Source: Sphaerolaimus hirsutus
Lineage: Eukaryota > Nematoda > Chromadorea > Monhysterida > Sphaerolaimidae
Assembly: GCA_964036195.1 (NCBI GenBank)
Contig: OZ038459.1
Coordinates: 5,391,206-5,455,205 of the forward strand
Direction of reading: 5' to 3'
DNA length: 64,000 nt
Shown here in pieces: positions 58,488 through 64,000 of this stretch (position 1 is its first letter; every line of letters begins with the position of its first letter). Below the pieces are notes generated by a model that saw nothing but the letters and a program-made list of their open reading frames with translations, was not told the origin of the DNA and did not search any database. A program made the position numbers and the translations under genes.

Positions 58488-59096
58488 ATTTATATTTCAA
58501 GTTTACTAAATGTACCACTGTTATTTTTCTCGCGTTCGTAAACATCTTTTTTGTTCACAATATTTCCATGCTGGGAGATTAGAAAAAAGCATAAAAATTT
58601 AATTTCTTTATAAAAAAGTCATATTTTTCATTCATGAAGGGACTCATGATGACTTTGATTCTGATTTTCCATAGAAAATGTCACACATTTGAACTGTGAA
58701 AAGGCTTCTGAATATTTATACCGTAAAATATATCCTTCAATAAGTCCCCTGAAATAACTCCCTCCTTTGGCTGACTGAGGAAAAATACCCCCCCCCCCTT
58801 GATAAACTGCCCATTCTTGATGGGTGGGAAAGATGCTGTATATAAATGTGTACATTTAAAAAAATGTACCTATTATTTTGCTGTTTGACTTCACTAGCAT
58901 TGAGTACAGTGTGCCTGCGCACACTAGTTTTCACACGACATTTCTAAAACTCACAAATAAACTTAGAACGCATTTGAGTTTTCTACGATGAGGTGGCCAT
59001 CAACTACAGTTGACGGAGATTAAAAATGACTCACTGTGGAACACTCAAACACGTTCAAAGCTCATTTATGAGTGTTCGAATTTCGTGTGAAAACTA
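58488..59096. other. Repeat remnants, no gene
   Basis: 58,720-58,815 is a C-rich remnant of the TA families. 58,918-59,095 is an inverted repeat with ends cacactagttttcacacg and cgtgtgaaaactagtat, about 178 bp, directly abutting the next MITE. Confidence 0.55.
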
Positions 59097-59330
59097 GTAT
59101 ACTCCAGTCACTTGCGTGGTTCCTGCTGGAAGCGTGCCAACTACTTTTTACCCATGCGATTTTCATAAAACGTTGAAAAATGTCATCTCTGTTATAACGG
59201 TATATGTTAACTTATTCCAACAATGATTTTTTTCATATTTATTACAAAAATCGCATGCTTCATCATTGGCACGCTTCCAACGTGAAACATAAATAAGTGC
59301 GACGGCAGAGTATCATGTTCACCGAGTATA
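59097..59330. mobile_element. MITE, family ending GTATACTC
   Basis: Inner parts gctggaagcgtgccaac and ttggcacgcttccaac are mirrored; third copy of the family at 28,858 and 43,218. Confidence 0.75.
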
Positions 59331-59333
59331 TGT

Positions 59334-59575
59334 GCAGGGCGGGGGTGCACTGATACGCACACCTGCCCGATACGCACATTTGCCCGTTTTTTTCACTTGA
59401 CACTTTTTCAAGTGATTTTCAGATATGAGTGAAGTGAAAAACGCTGCGCAATGACATTAGTGAACTTTTTTCACTTCACTCATATCTGAAAACCACTCGA
59501 AAAAGTGTCAAGTGAAAAAAAGGGGAAATGTGCGTATCGGGCAGATGTACGTATCAGGCCTGCCCCTGCAGGGCC
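59334..59575. repeat. Long hairpin, arms about 105 bp
   Basis: gcactgatacgcacacctgcccg and ttttttcacttgacac are mirrored at the right, as are cagatatgagtgaagtgaaaa and ttttcacttcactcatatctg in the centre. Probably a foldback element. Confidence 0.8.
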
Positions 59576-60461
59576 ATTGCATCAGTTCCAGAACTTGTAT
59601 TTTAACTTACACTTCTATGCAAGTAATTTAACCCCATTCATACAATATATAGATCATGCATTTTACTTAATATTCTGATGAAAAATAGCTACTCTCCTCA
59701 AATAACTCCCCCTTCTTTTAAGCCCCCAGTCAAAAAGTCGGTTGAAAAATAACTCCCCGGGGACTTATTCGAGGATATACAGAAGTTCATGACGCTTTGG
59801 AAAAAACATGTTCATATGTTATCGGAACTGAACACTGGTTGCTGTTTTCTTGAAAAAATGTGCATGTGACTGTTTTGACGAAAATGTATAGAACGATTGT
59901 TACCATATTTTGGTGAATCAATTCGAAATTTGATTTCGAAAATAAAAATCATGAAAATAATAATATTGAGTTTCAACGGAGAAATATCCAAATATCAAGT
60001 GTGTTTTGATTTTGTAAATATCAAAAATTTTAAAAATATTAGAAGTCAAAAAGTAATCTTTGCAACTCAGCTATTTGCAAGTCAAAAAGACTAAGCAAGT
60101 CACATTATTTATTTTATTTTCCTTTCACGCTTTTGCACCATGTTTATTCCTGCATGATATTGTTTCATGCATCAGCAATAAAATGTTCATAAAACGTACT
60201 AATGACCCTTTCATTTCCGAACTCTGGTAGTCAATTTTATGGTCAATTAATTGGGAGCAACTTTCTATTAGTAGTTTATTCGTGGAATTAGGTACATGTT
60301 TATTTCTGGTTACACTGCGCATTAATCAATATGCTTAGATTTTCCTTTGAAGGTATTGGCTTGCTAAATTCCAACTTAGTTTATGCATGTATTTTAAATG
60401 CATGATATTGTGTTTTGTTTGTGTAAAGAAGTTTATAATTCAGAGTAAGATGGAACAATAA
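59576..60461. other. No gene seen
   Basis: AT-rich; 59,690-59,785 is another C-rich repeat remnant (aataactccccc ... ggggacttattcgagg). Confidence 0.5.
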
Positions 60462-60879
60462 GACCCCGTTTACGACGGATTTTTTGTGATGACTCGACAA
60501 CAATAAAACGTTCAATAAGTTGAGTAAAAAGGTTCCATATTCATTAGAAAAAAGTGGTCAAGTATACCTTTCTACCTAAGCGAATATGCAGGCCAAATTG
60601 CAGACTCGTGCTTGTAGCCAAAATTTATAACGTTCAAAAAAAGTTTGCTATTGTCGCTGGCTGTCGGAGACAGTCCGACAACTGTCCGACAACTGCAAAA
60701 GTTTTCAAACGCCTTTAACTCATGAGCTACAAGCACGATTGTGCAATTTGACATGCATATTCACCTAGGTAAGATGTATAATTGACCACTTTTTCTCATA
60801 AATATGGAACATTTATACTCAATTTATTGAACATTTTATTTTTGTCGAGTTGTCACAAAAAATCCGTGTAAACGGGGTC
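60462..60879. mobile_element. 418-bp MITE with TAA target duplication
   Basis: Ends gaccccgtttacgacggatt and atccgtgtaaacggggtc, flanked by TAA on both sides. A TAA/TTA duplication is typical of PIF/Harbinger elements; classification is inference from this alone. Internal cttgtagc and gctacaag words are mirrored. Confidence 0.75.
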
Positions 60880-61267
60880 TAATGCTAAAAAAATGTTGTT
60901 TGATGTCATAAATGGTCAGAAAAATGTACACATTCGAAATGTGTATTTAACCTACCTAAATATGTCATTTTGACATAAATATTAACGGAGCAATAGGAAA
61001 TCACAAAACCATTTCCTTGTGAAATAACTCTACTTAAATGATCACAGATGTCAATAAGGATGCATATCACTATATCACATTCAGTTGAACCAGGGGTATT
61101 CTAAATTTTGACCCCCCACCCCCCCCCCCCCCCCACCCCCGGGGGTTGGATATGTAACAAATCGGTCCTCCGGAGGGATAGATAACTGAAACAAATTTTT
61201 GTTAACGATTTTCAATAAAATTTCTCCAAAAATCGCGTGGATAGCTACATAGCTGAGCGATAATGGG
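60880..61267. other. Left flank of the assembly gap
   Basis: Includes a C tract (61,110-61,140) and tcctccggagggatagata, plus a segment like 57,500-57,545, so the gap abuts repeated DNA. Confidence 0.6.
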
Positions 61268-61467
61268 NNNNNNNNNNNNNNNNNNNNNNNNNNNNNNNNN
61301 NNNNNNNNNNNNNNNNNNNNNNNNNNNNNNNNNNNNNNNNNNNNNNNNNNNNNNNNNNNNNNNNNNNNNNNNNNNNNNNNNNNNNNNNNNNNNNNNNNNN
61401 NNNNNNNNNNNNNNNNNNNNNNNNNNNNNNNNNNNNNNNNNNNNNNNNNNNNNNNNNNNNNNNNNNN
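61268..61467. other. Assembly gap of exactly 200 N
   Basis: 200 consecutive N. Sequence to the right begins at the same point as repeat-block copy 1 (54,271), so true gap size and adjacency are unknown. Confidence 1.
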
Positions 61468-61850
61468 AGCTGGAGTTTGTATAAAGTTGTTTCGTGTTCA
61501 AAATTAGAGACGTTTAGAATTCTATAAGCCTTGTTTATATTCATGTTTCATTTAGAATGCAGTGCTTATCGTTTAGAATTTTTTAAGTCAAAGTTTTTTT
61601 ATAGGTATAATGTAGCATCATTTATTACCGTATCTAAGGTCGTGTTGTTTAGAATTCGTTTCAAATATTAATATATACCGTATTACCTCTAATGTTACCA
61701 CACATTAATTACCAACCAGAAATTCACAAATTGGGAAACCCCCAAATCAGCATTGAACACATGCAATGAGTTATTTTGAATCCCCATCAACTGTTGTTGA
61801 CGGACACATCTATAGTTGACGGAAACTGAAATGCGCTCAAAGCTGATATA

Positions 61851-62163
61851 CCGTATTTGCTTGAATAATCCCCCTGGGGGATTATTATTTCGTCAGACAT
61901 TTTTCAGGGGGAACTATTCGAGGGGGGGGAATTATTCAAGGAGGGAATTATTATTTCGTCAAAATTTTCAAGCATGTTTCCGTCAACTCATTTCTCGAAA
62001 CATGCATTATAAACACAATAACGTGCCATTTTTGTTAAAATTAGGTAGAACAAATGAATCAAATCTTTAAAGGGGGGGGATTATTCGAGGGAGGGAATTA
62101 TTATTTCCTCACTCGTCTTACAGGGGGGGATTATTAAGGGGGGAACTTTTCAAGCAAATACGG
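61851..62163. mobile_element. 313-bp TA element present only in copy 2
   Basis: Ends ccgtatttgcttgaataatc and ttttcaagcaaatacgg, flanked by TA. The corresponding site in copy 1 (near 55,104) is empty but lacks four bases, so the junction is not perfectly clean. Confidence 0.75.
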
Positions 62164-62230
62164 TATTTGTGAGTTATCAAAAATGTCGGTTGAGTACTAA
62201 TGTGTGTAGAGCCAATAACACCCCCGGCGG

Positions 62231-62392
62231 CAGTCCCAGACCCTGTCAAATGTCATGCAAAAGTGTCAAAAGTCATGTAAAGTGCCCGGTAAAATGGCAA
62301 ACGTGTTTACCATTTTATCGGGCATTTTACATGACTTTTGACACTTTGCATGACATTTGCCATTTTACTGGGCATTTTACAGGGTCTGGGAC
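62231..62392. mobile_element. CAGTCCC foldback copy present only in copy 2
   Basis: Nearly perfect arms: cagtcccagaccctgtcaaa against cattttacagggtctgggac, with tcatgcaaaagtgtcaaaag mirrored inside. Absent from copy 1 near 55,165. Best-preserved member of the family that forms the intron at 34,826. Confidence 0.85.
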
Positions 62393-64000
62393 AGGCATAT
62401 GGGAAGTAGTTTTTGATCTGCTATCACTTTTGGTTAGAGAAGTTTTTCGAGGTGGGGGGGGGTGTTATTCGATGTAATACGGTGCTATAATTGATGACCA
62501 TCTCGCTCGCTGACACTATCTACTTATCACACTTTTTATGTGATTTCGACCGGCGCGACATTTCGACATTTCGCTTTTTCATGCATCCGATTTCACTTGT
62601 ATTCATTCGTTACCATGCAGGACCAAATTTCACTTGCGTTGATGTATTTTTTTTGGAATCTTGCCAACAAAAATTTTGGAGCCATTATTCGGTGAATATT
62701 TCGTGGAGTATTACCTATTTATAACTGTTTACTTGTTCATATTTACGTTAATATATACACATATTTATATACATGCCTTGATCGCATTTTTCTCAAACGA
62801 ATGTTATCAATAGAGTTGAATTTATAAAAGATTAGAAATGTTTAAAATGAACGCTCGAAAATATGGACTTTTTCGTGAGGAAATATCTTGTGGCTTGGTT
62901 ATTTACCAAAATAGACGCTACCGTATTTGTCCGAGTATAAGGCCCCGGGAACTTTACAAATATGTGGGCTTCTGGTTTTTCTGATTTGTAATCTGATGTT
63001 CAGCAGGGTTTTTTGGTTATGGCGCTGGCGGGATTGGCGTTGGCGTCATTTGCGGCGGTGTTGACACTGATAAAAATACGACCCCCCCCCCGTTCGCCGG
63101 TCACTGCTTGCAATCGCCCCCCCCCGCTCAAAAAATCCTGCCTAAGTCACTGAGCTGGTTTTGTACAGGGGTCTCCAAGATTTTGGCCCTCGCGGGGGGT
63201 GGATAGATAGCGAATCGCTCCTCCGGAGGGATAGATAGCTGAAAATTTTTCTGGGGGGGGGCTGGGCGGGGGCATAATATATAGGCTTTTTCAAGGTTAA
63301 GAAGGCAGAAAGGGGGAAAAATCGCTAAAAATCAATTAAAAGTAGCCAAAAGTAGGTTTAACATGGCTAAAAATAGGTATATAACCATGTATATAGCCGG
63401 AAACCATTGAAGGTTGAAAACTATAAAGAGGTGCTAAAATTAGTGATTTTGTGCGAAAATTGGGGCAAAATTTCTCAAAAACCACTCCAGATAGATAGAT
63501 AGCTGAGCGATTTGGGGGGGGGGGTCTTTGGAGGTAGTAGCCAAAAAAATTCGCCTTGGGATAGATAGATAGCTGAGCGGCCTCCGGGATACATAGCTGG
63601 CTGGCCGATTTGGGGGGAAAGGCAGCCCCATTGGAGTACGATTGGAGGTATGCCATTCTATTAGATGACATACGGTAGCTAAGAATGCGCGACATAATGC
63701 GGAGTGCTTAACAAAAACAAATTTAAAAAAAATTACTTCAATCTATTTTTGTTGACTTTTTTCACTTTCCCTCGAGTGACATGCTGTGAACTATTTAAAT
63801 CTCCCTGTCGCGACCCATTGAGGTGGAAAGCTTTAGATTTTCGAACAGACGCTTTTACTCACGCATGAGCTTCTCAAATGCATTCGACTGAATGCGTTCA
63901 CTCCAATGCATAGTTGTGAAAACGTATTTACGTTTACTCGATAAATACGTATACTCGAGTACTGCGTAAATACGTTTACGTTTCGTCGCGAAAAATTTAC

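Larger units (their letters stand above)
61468..64000. repeat. Repeated block, copy 2 (runs off the window)
   Basis: Same order as 54,271-58,032 without its three insertions but with two of its own (61,851-62,163 and about 62,231-62,392). No gene. Confidence 0.85.

Overview
The window is nuclear DNA of a metazoan, probably an invertebrate that I cannot name. A six-finger C2H2 zinc-finger gene (48,459-53,416) with a classic TGDKP-type linker, spliceosomal GT-AG introns in nearly every gene, AATAAA signals and dense short inverted-repeat transposons all point there. A 200-N scaffold gap lies at 61,268-61,467.

Region 1 (about 1-20,050) is a Polinton/Maverick-type virus-like element with a nearly full gene set on the plus strand: protein-primed family B DNA polymerase (1,325-6,721), an unknown Cys-rich zinc-binding-like protein (7,050-9,256), an A32-like packaging ATPase (9,434-10,771), a small basic Maverick-type protein (10,680-11,186), an unknown acidic AT-hook protein (11,298-12,500), a retroviral-type integrase (12,512-14,652), a penton-like minor capsid protein (14,756-17,177), an unknown 184-residue protein (17,287-17,841) and a double-jelly-roll major capsid protein (18,023-19,978). 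One unrecognised gene (241-1,236) is on the minus strand. I see no adenain-like protease and no terminal inverted repeats. The larger genes are broken by very short introns: 17 in the polymerase (38-106 nt) and 7 in the major capsid gene. Every exon series I traced in region 1 sums to an exact multiple of three, so the element looks intact apart from an interrupted ATPase P-loop and a Glu-to-Asp change in the integrase catalytic triad.

Region 2 (20-36 kb) holds three unrecognised multi-exon genes: a Pro/Ala-rich protein on the minus strand (27,025-21,040), a long coiled-coil protein with one membrane segment and 75-bp internal repeats (29,312-32,702), and a 328-residue protein ending in a zinc-ribbon-like motif (34,709-36,179) whose first intron is a foldback transposon. 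Whether these are host genes or cargo of a larger element is open.

Region 3 (36-64 kb) is a transposon graveyard around the zinc-finger gene. It contains two hAT-like elements with perfect 8-bp target duplications, several elements ending CCGTATT(T/A)CCTCGAAATACCCC with TA duplications, a TAA-flanked element, families ending GTATACTCGGCGGAC, and hairpins. A block at 54.3-58.0 kb recurs at 61.5-64.0 kb, and the two copies differ by clean transposon insertions, giving natural empty/filled site pairs.
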